Origin: Plantago ovata
Taxonomy: Eukaryota; Streptophyta; Magnoliopsida; Lamiales; Plantaginaceae
DNA: 64,000 nucleotides
Assembly: GCA_028274465.1 (NCBI GenBank)
Contig: CM051458.1
Span: 27,912,692 to 27,976,691, forward strand
Direction of reading: 5' to 3'
Part shown: positions 23,469 to 35,599 of the stretch, one piece after another
Layout: each line of letters begins with the position of its first letter
Position numbering within the stretch: position 1 is the stretch's first letter
Position numbers and translations under genes: made by a program
The notes under the pieces: generated by a model
What the model was told of the DNA's origin: nothing
Database searches by the model: none
Seen by the model: the letters and a program-made list of their open reading frames with translations, nothing else

Positions 23469-24177
23469 TCAACCTTCTATATCATCATCGTCCCTCTTGT
23501 CTTCATTGTCACTACTGTCAAGCACATCGTCACTGGTAGAGTTGCAGTGTCGAAGGGAATCTTCAAGATTGGCCGCCTCTGTTATGGAATCTTCCACCCG
23601 GTATTTCTCCAATAGCTTGTGAACTGTTGAAGGGGAAAAGCAAGTGTTCTTAGGTTCTTCCCCTCCAGCGTTTCACACCCCAGGGAGGTTACAGCAGGCT
23701 GCTTGGGTATTCAGAGGTTGTCTTTCATCTTTTCCAATGTCGACCACATTCTCTACAGTTGATGCTCCCAATATCAATGTTATGCTCCTTTTAGAGGCAG
23801 GCAAGGGCGCCCCAACGAGGGATTGTGTACCCATGTCGTTACGTTTTGGAACCAAGCTAGTGCTTCGGAACCTTCGAGCAACTTCGAACTCAAGATCGAA
23901 TCCGTCGCGGCAAGACTGTCCCGGTGCCTTCCTGTTCACTCGAACTCTGCAGTCCTCGTGATGGAGTGCTGACGTAATAGTGGTTTCTGACCCTTCGGTG
24001 GTGCATGAATAGGCATAGGAGTCCTTACTCCAGGCGTACTCTAGCTCCTCCTCTTGGATAATCCACGACGTTGTTGCCAAACCCCTTGGCTCGTACGCAC
24101 ATCTAGCGAGATCACCTTCCTTGACATGGTTCTTCACAGCAATCATACGGGAATGCTCCTTCCCCTTGGTATGGTAC
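23469..24177 (-). pseudogene. Element C ORF2, shortened and start-less
   Basis: Begins at the intron acceptor. The base triplet matching the ATG of element A reads ATA, so no start codon is left. The open part to 23673 includes SWIIQEEELEYAW, KDSYAYSCTTEG and SLVPKRNDMG, and aligns with A's ORF2 (SDHSYVYSRDTRG, NLIPRKNDTW). After a frame change near 23665 the tail FSPSTVHKLLEKYRVEDSI matches A's LSPSTIDVQLNRYRMKNP. The N-terminal ~100 residues of A, including HEFYVG, are missing. Function unknown. Confidence 0.55.
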
Positions 24178-24720
24178 CTACAAACAGCTGTTAGCACCTC
24201 GAATGACTCAAAACTGACTCAAATACATACTAGTGTAAAAATGAAACACACAAGTGATAAAATCAACAATCGAACTCCCCAAACCGCAATGTCTAGCCTA
24301 GCTTCTTCATCATGCAACATATCAACGTAACTACTACATGCAATACATCATATCATGCTCTTACTAGACAACCAATATCCTTGATAACAAGGCTCAATTC
24401 ATACCATAGCAGCGCAAAAATTCTACCAGCATAAATCCTCATTCTCAACTAATAAGCATTCTATCGTCAAATCCACCAACATTAACCCAATAAACATATC
24501 CATATGCTAGAAATCAAAGATAAAGACATAATGCATAACAAGATATGTCATCTAATAGCAAAATACCCAAATCAACAATTTAAGCAAAATTGAGCATGCA
24601 ATTGATAGTAAATAACATGTCTAATCATATAAACAACATACCCATGCATTAAACAAGCATAATTGAAGCTCAAATTAGAAAACCCTCAAATTCGAGAATT
24701 AGGGTTCTTAAAGATGATAC
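24178..24720 (-). other. Probable leader intron of element C ORF2 (543 nt)
   Basis: Donor CTGAG|GTATCATC and acceptor GTTTGTAG|GTACC on the minus strand. Boundaries correspond to those of A and D. Confidence 0.5.
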
Positions 24721-24946
24721 CTCAGATCTGCAAATCTAACGAATTAGGATGAAATCTGTTCGGATAGGATGATAGATCATGTAATAGGCTTCGAATTAAG
24801 CTAAAGAACACTCAATTTGGTCAAGAAATGAAGAAGTTATGAAGATTTAGAAGCAAAATCGCACTTTTCGGGCTTTTTGGGAGTATGGATGAAGAAAAAT
24901 GAAGAAAATAAGGTTTTGGGGTTCAAATCCGCGTTTTTTAAGATCT

Positions 24947-24994
24947 GGGGCCGTGGGGCGGTTCGCCCCACGTGCGGAGCGGTTCGCCCCGTGG
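24947..24994 (-). promoter_or_regulatory. Internal GC hairpin cassette of element C
   Basis: GTGGGGCGGTTCGCCCCAC and a second GCGGTTCGCCCCG copy lie just upstream (on the minus strand) of the ORF2 leader. The motif is the same as in the LTRs. Confidence 0.5.
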
Positions 24995-25234
24995 TTCCCG
25001 TCGTCAGAAAAATGCGGTTTTAATCCCGAAACCAATTTTTTTCAAAAAACCACTCGAAAAATCTCACTCAAACAAAAGCACATACGACACACACATGAAC
25101 AAATTCGCGTAAGAGAAGCAAATAGTTCAAGAATGAATGCATGCAGAACAGCAGTAAAGAAAGCGATAAAAAATTCCGGGTTGCCTCCCGGATAGCGTCA
25201 TTGTTTAAAGTCTTTGACTCGACTCCTGTCTGCG

Positions 25235-27387
25235 CTATCTCCTCTTTTTGCGGGTACTAGACTTCCCATTCATTGATCTCCTCTCCATTCCACGAACCTG
25301 TGAATAAGAAAGAATATAGGCTGCAAGACCACAGTAGTGAGTAGTAATATCTGGCGGTTCCGGTGGATCAGGTATGGCTTGCAATACGTGTCGCTTACCA
25401 TCCACTTCGATGGTGCAAGTTCTTTGGTAGATGTCCATCACGGAGCGTAACTTGGTTAAGAATGTTTGCCCTAAGAGAATGACATCCCCCGTCCCAGGTG
25501 CAGATGGCGGCATAACTACGAAATTGGTGTATATAGATGCTTCACCAATCTTGACCAACACATTTTTCACAACGCCCTCGGGTCTCATAAAGGATCCATC
25601 CGCCAGTTGCACAATAGCCCTTTGCTCAGATAGTTTTCCAATGTTGCTCTTTTCAAACACATTCAAAGGAATTATGTTTGAGTAGGATCCCGTATCTAGT
25701 GTGGCACGGACATCTTCAAGCTCACCAATCCCTACCTTAACATCGAAACTTTTAGGGAGTGGTTCGGGATCCTCTTCCTCCTCATCACTTGTGCCAGAAC
25801 TAAGGCCCTTCTCTTCTTCCTCAGCCTGTAGAAGTTCTTCCTTCATGCAACACTCGCACCTAACAACCTTCTTGATGGTGACTCCGTCAGGTACATCACC
25901 AGCCAACGTAATGGCATTCGTCTTCACAGTGTTGCTAGGCAGTTTGCCTTGTTCCCTACTTGCTCCTCGGTCGATCAACTCTTGCATCTTTTGATGGGCA
26001 AGCCTAGTGCTCTCTTCCAACCTATCAAGCCTTGCCCTAGTCTTCTCAGAATCTTCTTCATAACGTTTGAGAAAACTTTGTGTATGATCGACCATCTTCT
26101 GCAAGTTCTCCATCAGTTGAGCCGACTTCGACTTCAGTGGCTCTTTCGGAGCGGGGTTTTCGCAGTGGTCGTTACCATAGTTTAGCCTACTACGGTCTTG
26201 GTTCGGTCCATAAGTTTGGTTAGCCGGTGCATATCCTTGATTGTTGCGGTATCCTCTTCTCCAGAATCCACCTCGAGGATTCCTACCGTCTTGTCCGTAG
26301 CTAACTTCTTGAGTGCCAAACTCCGTAGCAAAGGCTTCTTCTTCGCCTCCTCGAGCCCAGTTGCCATCATCGTATGCCAGCTCCGATCTACACATATGAG
26401 CCCCATGCCCATAGTTCTTGCATATTCAGCATACCTCGTTCGAAACAGTTGTTCCAGTGGCGCTCTTGAGGACTTGCTTCAATTCGTTGGTAAAGCACTC
26501 GAATTGATCCCCATTCCCCTTGTACATAGGGGCTTCTTGAGTCGGTGGAGCTTCAGGTCCACGTCTCCTAACCATTGCTCTTGGGTCTTTGAACTGCGAA
26601 CCCTTAGCAAGCCTTTCGAAAACTGCCCAGACGGCTTCTGCGGTTTCCTCCCAAATATTGCCTCGGCATTGGAAATCCACCACTTGTTGGTTCACGAAGG
26701 TTAGTCCATTGTAGAAGTGTTGGACTAGGTCAGAAAGTTCAAAACCATGGTGAGGACACTTGTTCGTGAGATCTTGGAACCTCTCGAATGCGGTGTAGAT
26801 GGTCTCATCATAGTCCTGTTTGAATCCAGTGATTTGCGCCTTAAGCGCGGTAGTCAAGGTGTGAGGGAAGTATTTCTCCATGAAAGCTGAAAAAACCTTT
26901 CCCAAGTGTCCAGCGAGCCGGCTGGTAGAGAACTCAGCCATGACTTGGCTCTGTCGCCAAGTCCCATAGCAAAAACTTTCATCCTCAACTCATCCGTTGT
27001 TATGTAAGCTCCGGGTCGTGGGAGTTGGTTGACGAAATCATCGATATCGTGCAAGTACCCCATCACATCTTCCCTTGATAAGCCATAGAACCTCGGAAGT
27101 TGTTGGAATGCGTGGTTCTTGATCTCCAGATCTCGGGTTGCAGACGAAAGAACGATCGCCGGTCCCCTCATACGATCCTTGGTGGGTTGTACCCATGCCT
27201 TCAGTGGTCTAGCTTCTGCCATTCCGTCGATTTCCTTGAAGAGACTAAGTAGAGATTCAGAGAAATCGGTTTCCTCTATTTCCTCTAGTGCGCGCCTTTC
27301 AAGTAGTCGCCTTCTTTGGTGGTAGACTCTGTCGATCTCAGCAATTGAATCAGCAAGCGGTGTACCTGCAAAACGTGTATGCAGCAT
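25235..27387 (-). pseudogene. gag: Element C gag-protease, disrupted
   Basis: The start at 27387 gives MLHTRFAGTPLADS, with codon 24 a normal CAA, unlike B and D. Gag core as in B. A frame change lies near 26900 (after DTWE), and an in-frame TGA near 26426 replaces the arginine of the CCHC knuckle. Reading continues in the same frame to 25235. Protease motifs are DTGSYSNI, QLADGSFMRPEG and ILLGQTFL, with tail KKRR. CGA to TGA is the change expected from deamination at a methylated CpG. No polymerase follows. Confidence 0.85.
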
Positions 27388-27535
27388 ACACAATCTGTAA
27401 CAGACTAGGAAAGGTGATTAGAAACAGACTAGGAAAGCAGTATTAGAGAGAGATTAAAAGGGAAAACTAAAACTAAAAGAATTAGGAATCTAAAGCTGTA
27501 AATATAAACAAATTAAATAGAAAAAAGGAGTATAG

Positions 27536-27553
27536 TCCCCGGCAACGGCGCCA
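27536..27553 (-). other. Primer binding site of element C (tRNA-Asp)
   Basis: Exact 18-nt complement of the tRNA-Asp 3' end on the minus strand, three bases from the 5' LTR at 27557. Confidence 0.85.
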
Positions 27554-27556
27554 ATT

Positions 27557-28816
27557 TGATGAACGTTGTCAAGGTCAATCAAATAAATTTGTAATTAGCC
27601 AAAGGCAATCCACAACTACAACGAAAACCGTAGTGTAGTAGTAGAATGACTCGAGTGTCGTTCTCTCAGGACTATAACTAGCTTTATCAAATCTAATTTA
27701 GAATATAAAACAGCAATCAGATAGCAGAGGGGTTTCTAGCAGATAATGGAGATTGGTGATAGTATGGTCCTTCTTAGCATAATGGGTCGATAATCATGCA
27801 TAAATTCCTCGGTCTTGCATAGAGATCTTTGAATCAATCTACTGTCCTCTTACAAGTATATAGCACTACGAAGATAATCTGGTCTGACTAGTCAATCACG
27901 ATTGTCCTAATGTGTTCCGTAATTATTCAACACTACGAAGATAATTGGTCTGATGGTCGACTAGTGTCCAATTGTGCATAATAATCAATACAACATACGA
28001 GAATTTTGGTTACAACTGATTAACGAAATAAAGCAATGACACGGAGTATAATGCACGATATAGCCATTAGCATGATTATCTTCCCTCGCTAAGAATTCAC
28101 ATACTACCACCAATGATAAGTTTAGCTACTCATAATACGCATGCAATCAACAGATATCATAGAAGAAAACATGTTGAAAGAATATAAAATAAGTAGAATA
28201 AAACTTGTAAGATACAAAGTTATCGAAGGGTGTCAATCTCCGGATGATTGCAGTCCTACGAGCTCCAAACTGCTATGAAAAAGTATCCCCTAAGCTACGG
28301 AACTCCCAGGACAGGCCCCGGGAAGTTCCTACCTAAAACTATAGAGAGAGGTGAGAAAGTAGGTCTGGAAAGATATGATTTTCGGAGAAAAACTGAGCTC
28401 TATATATAGGCCCTGAATTAACTGTGGGGCGGTTCGCCCGAGGCTGGGGCGGTTCGCCCCCCGGCATTTTCGCGGAATTCCACGTTTTTCGACGCGGATT
28501 TGGATTTCTTCACCTTTTCGGACTCGGTTTCAAACTTCTAATGGCCTTCTAACCTCCAGATTCGACCCCTAGACTCCAAATCCTATCCGGAAACCTTCAT
28601 ATACTCCAAATAGGCTTCTGGAACACCAATTCCTTGTCAGCTTCAATATATTTGCCCAGAAATCCCCGAATTTCAACCAAAACCTGTAAAATAAAATCTA
28701 AAGGGAAACGTGACACTATTCTAATAAAATGTACTTAAATATAGCTAAATTAACATAGAGGATAGCTAAAATAGGTGAAAAAGACTCGAATGAAAGTGTA
28801 AAATACACATTCATCA
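27557..28816 (-). repeat. 5' LTR of element C (1260 bp)
   Basis: Pairs with 20561-21799. Two GC hairpins at 28424-28465 lie beside a TATATATAGG box near 28401. Confidence 0.9.
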
Positions 28817-30700
28817 GTTGCTCCGGAAGTTGCTGAAATTACGCAATCTCAAGTGCCTGCTGATGAACTACCTCAATCAAGCAATGCTGAACAAGCAGTT
28901 GCTGATGAACAAATCTCAGCAGAGATACAAATTCCCAGTAGTACTGAACAAGTACATACTGAAGAGTCACATGATGATGAGCAAACATATCCTGATCCAA
29001 CAAACAGAAAACCTATTAATAAATGGATTAGAGATCATCCCTCTACGGATATGATTGGCGATATTAATAAACGCCAAGTGACTAGATCAAAAGCTACTCA
29101 TGGACTTGCTGAAGAAGCAATTGTCGTAGAAGTAGAATCATTGTGCTCTTGCTTTGTGTCAGAAATTGAACCTAAAACCAAAGAAGAAGCTTTAAAGCAT
29201 TCTGAATGGATAAAGGCAATGCAAGAAGAACTGGATCAATTTGAAAGAAACAAAGTCTGGAAACTTGTGCCACTTGTTGAAGACAAGAAAGCTATTGGTA
29301 CAAAGTGGGTGTTCAGAAACAAGCTGAGCGAGTCTGGTGAAGTAACAAGAAATAAAGCACGTTTAGTTGCTCAAGATTACTGTCAGATTGAAGGATTGGA
29401 CTATGATGAGTCTTATGCACCAGTCGCAAGATTGGATGCAATTAGGCTTTTCTTGGCCTTTGCTGCTCACAATGACTTCATTGTTTACCAAACGGATGTT
29501 AAAAGTGCATTCTTAAATGGTGAACTTGCTGAAGAAGTCTACCTAGAACAACCCCCTGGCTTTGAACTTCCCTCAGAAATCAAGATGGTATACAAGCTTC
29601 AGAAAGCTGTATATGGTCTAAAGCAAGCACCAAGAGCATGGTATGATACCTTGGCTAAGTTCTTGCTGGAAAATGGTTTCAAGAAAGGTGAAGTTGACAA
29701 AACCTTATTTACCATGAACCATGATGGTAAAATACTCTTAGTTCAAATTTATGTGGATGACATAATTTTTGGATCTAAGGACAAGCAACTTTGTGATGAT
29801 TTTTCCAAACTCATGACAAATAAGTTTGAAATGAGTATGATGGGAAAATTGAATTACTTCCTAGGATTGCAAGTCAAGCAACTCAAAGATGGAATATTCA
29901 TAAATCAAGCAAAGTATGCGAAAGAAATGCTCATAAAGTTTAGGATCAAAGAGGATGAGAAACCTGAAAAGATCCCTATCAGTGTTGGTACCAAATTGGG
30001 CTATACCAAAGAGGACAAAAGTGTTGAAGAACACAAGTATAGGAAGCTCATTGGTTCCTTGTTGTATTTAACAGCAAGTAGACCTGACGTTCAGTATGCT
30101 GTTTGTGTGTGTTCAAGATTCCAATCTGATCCAAGAGAATCACACTACAAAAAGGCAATCAAGATACTGAAATATGTTAAAGGTACAGTCAATGTTGGAT
30201 TATGGTATCCTAAAGATTCTGGACTTGAATTGGTCGGTTATTCTGATGCTGATCATGGAGGATCAACTCTTGATAGAAAAAGTACCTCTGGAACTTGTCA
30301 GTTTTTGGGTACTAGATTAATATCATGGTTCTGCAAGAAGCAAACCTGTGTTTCCAATTCATCTAATGAATCTGAATACATTGCAGCTGGTTGTTGCACA
30401 GCTCAAATCCTATGGATTCAGCAACAATTAAGAGATTATGGTATTTCTGCAAAGAAAACACCAATATTTTGTGATAATACAAGTGCTATTGCAATCACGC
30501 AAAATCCTAAGTTTCACTCTAGGACTAAGCACATTGATATTAAACATCATTTCATTAGAGATCATGTGGAAAAAGGTGATATTGAGGTTGAGAAAGTAGG
30601 CACTGATGATCAGCTTGCTGACATCTTTACCAAGCCCCTACCGGATAATAGGTTCGCAATGCTAAGGTATAACCTTGGATTGATTGAAATACCTCAATAA
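28817..30700 (+). CDS. pol: Copia reverse transcriptase-RNase H (3' part of pol)
   Basis: Open without interruption from the element C junction to the TAA at 30700. An acidic linker precedes the RVT_2 core: [55 protein letters not shown] and the catalytic YVDDIIFG. RNase H follows with [23 protein letters not shown] and [13 protein letters not shown]. In copia elements this enzyme copies the RNA genome and removes the RNA strand. The integrase portion lies before element C. The RT segment is intact, but the upstream breaks mean it cannot be made as a full polyprotein. Confidence 0.92.
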   Translation, partial: VAPEVAEITQSQVPADELPQSSNAEQAVADEQISAEIQIPSSTEQVHTEESHDDEQTYPDPTNRKPINKWIRDHPSTDMIGDINKRQVTRSKATHGLAEEAIVVEVESLCSCFVSEIEPKTKEEALKHSEWIKAMQEELDQFERNKVWKLVPLVEDKKAIGTKWVFRNKLSESGEVTRNKARLVAQDYCQIEGLDYDESYAPVARLDAIRLFLAFAAHNDFIVYQTDVKSAFLNGELAEEVYLEQPPGFELPSEIKMVYKLQKAVYGLKQAPRAWYDTLAKFLLENGFKKGEVDKTLFTMNHDGKILLVQIYVDDIIFGSKDKQLCDDFSKLMTNKFEMSMMGKLNYFLGLQVKQLKDGIFINQAKYAKEMLIKFRIKEDEKPEKIPISVGTKLGYTKEDKSVEEHKYRKLIGSLLYLTASRPDVQYAVCVCSRFQSDPRESHYKKAIKILKYVKGTVNVGLWYPKDSGLELVGYSDADHGGSTLDRKSTSGTCQFLGTRLISWFCKKQTCVSNSSNESEYIAAGCCTAQILWIQQQLRDYGISAKKTPIFCDNTSAIAITQNPKFHSRTKHIDIKHHFIRDHVEKGDIEVEKVGTDDQLADIFTKPLPDNRFAMLRYNLGLIEIPQ

Positions 30701-30718
30701 AGGATACACTTGGCAGAA

Positions 30719-30922
30719 TGCTGAAACAGGTATTCAGCAAGCCAAAGTATTCCTGTTTAAAAGACTCAGTCACTGATTTCTTCTAAGAAAGGATAGGTCA
30801 CTACATGTTTGCCGAAACAAGCATTCAGCAAGTAATTCCTTTAAAACGGATATTTGTTAGGAAACTTGATCACTTGCTGAGACAGGCACTCCGTAAGAGA
30901 AAGAGTTTAAGGATTGCTGAAT
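30719..30922 (+). other. Copia pol/env spacer: hairpin array, left part
   Basis: Hairpins at 30719-30739, 30809-30831 and 30874-30896, and the left arm of a fourth at 30914-30922, each have arms like TTGCTGAA/TTCAGCAA around a 7-nt loop (ACAGGTA, ACAAGCA, ACAGGCA). A 17-base copy of the LTR edge, ATTTGTTAGGAAACTTG, lies at 30852-30868. Element D was inserted after the left arm of hairpin four. No ORF is seen. Confidence 0.7.
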
Positions 30923-32221
30923 GATGAATGTGTATTTTACACTTTCATTTGAGTCTTTTTCACCTATTTTAGCTATCCTCTATGTTAATTTAGCTATATT
31001 TTAGTGCATTTTATTAGAATAGTGTCACGTTTCCCTTTAGATTTTATTTTACAGGTTTTGGTTGAAAATCGAGGATTTCCGGGCAATTATATTGAAGTTG
31101 ACAAGGAATTGGTGTTCCAGAAGCCTATTTGGAGTATCTCAAGGTTTTCGGATAGGATTTGGAGTCTAGGGGTCGAATCTGGAGGTTAGAAGGCCACCAC
31201 TAGAAGTCAGAAACCGAGTCCGAAAAGGGGAAGAAATCCAAAAACGCGTCGAAAACGCGGAATTCCGCGAGATTTTCTCTGGGGCGAACCGCCCCAGATG
31301 TGGGGCGAACCGCCCGGTGTGTGGGGCGAACCGCCCCACACTTATTCGATGCCTATATATAGTTGCTCAGATTTTCTCCGAAATATATACTTTTCCAGAC
31401 CTACTTTCTCACCTTTCTCTGTAGTTTTAGGTAGGAACTTCCCAGAGCCTGTTCTGGGGGTTCGTAGCTTAGGGGACACTTTTTCATAGCGGATTGGAGC
31501 TTGTAGGATCGCAATTCTTCGGAGATTGACAACCTTCGGTAACATTGTATCTTACAGTTTATTCTACTTATTTTTATATATATTTCAACATGTTTTCTTC
31601 TATGATTTCTGTTGATTGCATGCCGATTATGAGTAGCTAAACTTATCGTTGGTGGTAGTATGTGAATTCTTAGCGAAGGGAAGATAAACATGCTAATGGC
31701 TATATCGCGCATTATACTCCGTGTTATTGCTTTATTTCGTTGATCAGGCTTAGCCTAAATTCTCGTATGTTGTATTAATTATTATGCACAATTGGACCCT
31801 CGTCGACCTATTCGCGAGTTTATCTTCGTAGTGTTGAATAATTACGGAACACAATTGGACAATAGAGATTGACTTGTCAGACCCATTATCTTCGTAGTGC
31901 TTAATATTTACAACAGGACATTAGATTGATCAAAGATATCCATGCAAGACCGAGGAATTTATGCATGATTATCGACCCGTTATGCTTTGAAGGATCATAC
32001 TATCACCAATCTCCATTATCTGTTAGAAAAACCCTTTGCTATTATCTCTGCTGTTTTATATTCTCTAGTTAAATAGATAAAGCTAGTTATAGTCCTGAGA
32101 GAACGACACTCGAGGTCATTCTACTGCTACACTACGGTTTTCGTTGTAGTTGTGAATTGCCTTTGGCTAAATAATAAATACTATTTGATTGAATCGGGAC
32201 CCGACAAATTCCGGTTCATCA
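30923..32221 (+). repeat. 5' LTR of element D (1299 bp)
   Basis: TGATGAATGTG to CCGGTTCATCA. Three GGGGCGAACCGCCCC-type hairpins at 31281-31340 are followed by a CTATATATAG TATA box at 31353-31362. Confidence 0.92.
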
Positions 32222-32224
32222 AAT

Positions 32225-32242
32225 TGGCGCCATTGCCGGGGA
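32225..32242 (+). other. Primer binding site of element D (tRNA-Asp)
   Basis: TGGCGCCATTGCCGGGGA, one mismatch from the tRNA-Asp complement, three bases after the LTR. Confidence 0.82.
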
Positions 32243-32366
32243 CTATACTCCTTTTTTCTGTTTAATTTGTTTATATTTTCAACTTTCGATTCCTAATTCT
32301 ATTAGTTTTAGTTTTCCTTTTTAATCTCTCTCTGATACTGCTTTCCTAGTCTGTTACAGATAGTGT

Positions 32367-34525
32367 ATGCCACGTACACGATCTAAAGGAACACCACTTG
32401 CTGATTCAATTGCTGAGATCGACAGAGTCTACCACTAAAGAAGGCGACTACTCGAAAGGCGTGCACTAGAGGAAATAGAGGATACCGATTTCTCTGAATC
32501 TCTACACAGTCTTTTCAAGGAGATCGACGGAATGGCAGAAGCTAGACCACTGAAAGCATGGGTTCAACCCACCAAGGATCGTATGAGAGGACCGGCGATT
32601 GTTCTTTCGTCTGCAACTCGAGATCTGGAAATCAAGAACCACGCATTCCAACAACTTCCGAGGTTCTATGGCTTATCAAGGGAAGATGTGATGGGGTACT
32701 TGCACGATATCGATGATTTTGTCAACCAACTCCCACGACCCGGAGCTGAAATAACAACGGACGAGTTGAGAATGAAGGTTTTTGCTATGGGACTTGGCGA
32801 CAGAGCCAAATCATGGTTGAGTTCTCTACCAGCAGGCTCGCTGGACACTTGGGAGAAGGTTTTTTCAGCTTTCATGGAGAAATACTTCCCTCACACCTTG
32901 ACTACCGCGCTAAAGGCGCAAATCATTGGATTCAAGCAGGAATATGATGAGACCATCTACACCGCGTTTGAGAGATTCCAAGATCTCACGAACAAGTGCC
33001 CTCACCATGGTTTTGAACTTTCTGACCTAGTCCAACACTTCTACAATGGACTAACCTTCGAGAACCAACAAGTGGTGGATTTCCAATGCCGAGGCAATAT
33101 TTGGGAGGAAATCGCGGAACCGTCTGGGCAGTTTTCGAAAGGCTTGCTAAGGGTTCACATTTCAAGGACCCAAGAGCAATGGTTAGGAGACGTGGACCTG
33201 AAGCTCCACCGACTGAAGAAGCCCCTATGTGTAAGGGGAATGGGGATCAATTCGAGCGCTTTACCAACGAATTGAAGCAAGTCCTCAAGAGCGCCACTGG
33301 AACAACTGTTTCGAACGAAGTATGCCGAATATGCAAGAACTATGGGCATGGGGCTCATATGTGTAGATCGGAGCTGGCATATGATGATGGCAACTGGGCT
33401 CGAGGAAGCGAAGAGGAAGCCTTTGCTACGGAGTTTGGTACTCAAGAAGTTAGCTACGGACAAGACGGTAGGAATCCTCAAGGTGGATTTTGGAGAAGAG
33501 GATTCCGGAACAATCAAGGATATGCACCGGCTAACCAAACTTATGGCCCTAACCAAGACCGTAGTAGGCTAAACTATGGTAATGATCACTGCGAAAACCC
33601 CACTCCGAAAGAGCCACCGAAGTCGAAGTCGGCCCAACTGATGGAGAATTTGCAAAAGATGGTTGATCACACACAAAGTTTTCTCAAACGTTATGAAGAA
33701 GATTCCGAGAAGACTAGGGCAAGGCTTGATAAGTTGGAAGAGAGCACTAGGCTTGCCCATCAAAAGATGCAAGAGTTGATAGACCGAGGAGCAAGTAGGG
33801 AGCAAGGCAAACTGCCTAGCAACACTGAGAAGTCGAATGCCATTACATTGGCTGGTGATCTACCTGACGAAATCACCATCAAAAAGGTTGCTAAGTGCGA
33901 GTGTTGCAAGAAGGAGGAACTTCTACATGCTAAGGAAGAAGTGAAGGACCTTGGTTCTGACGTAAGTGATGAGGAGCAAGAGGATCCCGAACCACTCCCT
34001 AAAAGTTTCGATGTTAATGTAGGGATTGGTGAGCTTGAAGATGTCCGTGTCACACTAGACACGGGATCCTACTCAAACATACTCCCTTTGAATGTATTTG
34101 AAAAGAGTAGCCTTGGAAAACTATCTGAGCATAGGGCTATTGTGCAACTGGCGGATGGATCCTTTATGAGACCCGAAGGCGTTGTGAAAAATGTGTTGGT
34201 CAAGATTGGTGAAGCTTCTGTATACACCAATTTTATAGTTATGCCGGCGTCTGCACCTGGAACGGGGGATGTCATACTCTTAGGGCGAACGTTCTTGACT
34301 AAACTACGCTCCGTGATGGACATCTACCAAAGAACTTGCACCATCAAAGTGGATGGCAAGCAACACGTGTTGCAAGCCATATCTGATCCACCTGATCCGC
34401 CTGATATTTCTTTCACTACTCACTACTGTGGTCTTGCAGCCTATATTCTTTCTTATTTACAGGTTCGTGGCATAGAAAGGAGATCAATGAAGGGGAACCC
34501 TGGTACCCGCAAAAAGAAGAGATAG
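32367..34525 (+). pseudogene. gag: Element D gag-protease, one stop and one frameshift
   Basis: The ATG at 32367 leads 23 codons to a TAA (32436-32438), at the same codon as the TAG in B. The next in-frame Met is at 32532 (MAEARPLKAWVQ). The Athila-type gag core runs to about 33110, where one base is missing relative to C (the EAVWAVFERLA region). The new frame is open to 34525: CCHC knuckle CRICKNYGHGAHMC (33323-33364), a linker with KTRARLDKLEES, protease DTGSYSNI near 34055-34080, QLADGSFMRPEG, VILLGRTFL and a basic tail KKKR. This is the least damaged gag-protease in the window. Pol is absent. Confidence 0.87.
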
Positions 34526-34569
34526 GCGCAGACAGGAGTCGAGTCAAAGACTTTAAACAATGACGTTAT

Positions 34570-34585
34570 CCAGGAGGCAACCCGG
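34570..34585 (+). other. Conserved post-protease hairpin (element D)
   Basis: CCAGGAGGCAACCCGG, 45 nt after the protease stop. Same place and form as in A, B and C, with one stem mismatch here. Confidence 0.55.
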
Positions 34586-34767
34586 AATTTTTATCGCTTT
34601 CTTTACTGCTTTTTTGCATGCATTCATTCTTGAACTATTTGCTTCTCGTATGCGAATTTGTTCATGTCTGTGTCGTATATGCTTATGTTTGAGTGAGATT
34701 TTTCGAGTGGTTTTATGAGAAAATTGGTTTCGGGGATTAAAACCGCGTTTTCTGACGACAGAAACCG

Positions 34768-34825
34768 TCTCCCCGCATCGGGGAGCACGGGGCGAACCGC
34801 CCCACGTGGGGGGCGAATCGCCCCA
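34768..34825 (+). promoter_or_regulatory. Internal GC hairpin cassette of element D
   Basis: CTCCCCGCATCGGGGAG, GGGGCGAACCGCCCC and GGGGCGAATCGCCCC in a row. A leader-like pyrimidine-rich stretch follows (34855-34950), then the ORF2 intron donor. A promoter role is inferred from the LTR parallel. Confidence 0.5.
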
Positions 34826-35057
34826 TGGCTCCAGTAAGTCAAAAACGCGGATTCTTGCTCTTTACCTCATTTTCTTCATATCTTCATCATTCCTCCTCCC
34901 CAAAAACCGAAAATCGCGATTTCGTCTTCAAAATCTCATAACTTCTTCATTTTTTGACCAAATTTAGTGTTCTTTAGCTTAAATCGAAGCCTATTACATG
35001 ATCTATCATTTCACCCGAACAGATTTCGTCCTAATGCATTAGATTTTCAGATCTGAT

Positions 35058-35599
35058 GTATCATCCTTAGAACCCTAATTTTCGAATTTGGGGGTTTTCT
35101 AATTTGAGCTTCAATTATGCTTATTTGATGCATGGGTATGTTGTTTGTATGATTAGAAGTGTTAATTACTATCAATTGCATGCTCAATTATGCTTGGATT
35201 GTTGATTTGGGAATTTTGCTACTAGATGATATATCTTGCTATGCAATATGTCTTTATCTTTGATTTCATGCTTATGATTGTGTTTATTGGTGTAATGTTG
35301 GTGGATTTGATGATAGAATGCTTAATTGTTGAGTATGAGGATTAATGATGCTAGAATTTTTCGCTACTATGGTATGAATTGAGTCTTGTTATCTAGGATA
35401 TTGGTTGTCTAGTAAGAGCATAATGTGATGTATTGCATGTAGTAGTTACATTGGTATGTTGCATAATGTCGAAGCTAGGCTAGACATTTAAGGTTTGGGG
35501 AGCTCGATTGTTGATCTTATCACTTGTATGTCTCGTTCTTATACTAGCATATGCATGAGTCAGTTTTGTGTCATACGAGGTACTAACTGTTGCTCGTAG
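35058..35599 (+). other. Probable leader intron of element D ORF2 (542 nt)
   Basis: Donor CTGAT|GTATCATC and acceptor GCTCGTAG|GAACC. The exon base before the donor is T rather than the G of A and C, which would weaken splicing. TTTGGGGAG occurs inside at 35494-35502. Confidence 0.45.

Larger units (their letters stand above)
20561..28816 (-). mobile_element. Element C: complete reverse Athila-like element with ORF2 (8256 bp)
   Basis: Flanked by GTTGC at 20556-20560 and 28817-28821, with LTRs at 20561-21799 and 27557-28816. On the minus strand: primer site, gag-protease, post-protease hairpin, GC hairpin cassette, leader exon and intron, ORF2, hairpin/purine region, polypurine tract. No polymerase domains. 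About 25 LTR differences by eye (near 2 percent), plus a 22-bp difference that is exactly one GC hairpin unit. Confidence 0.9.
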
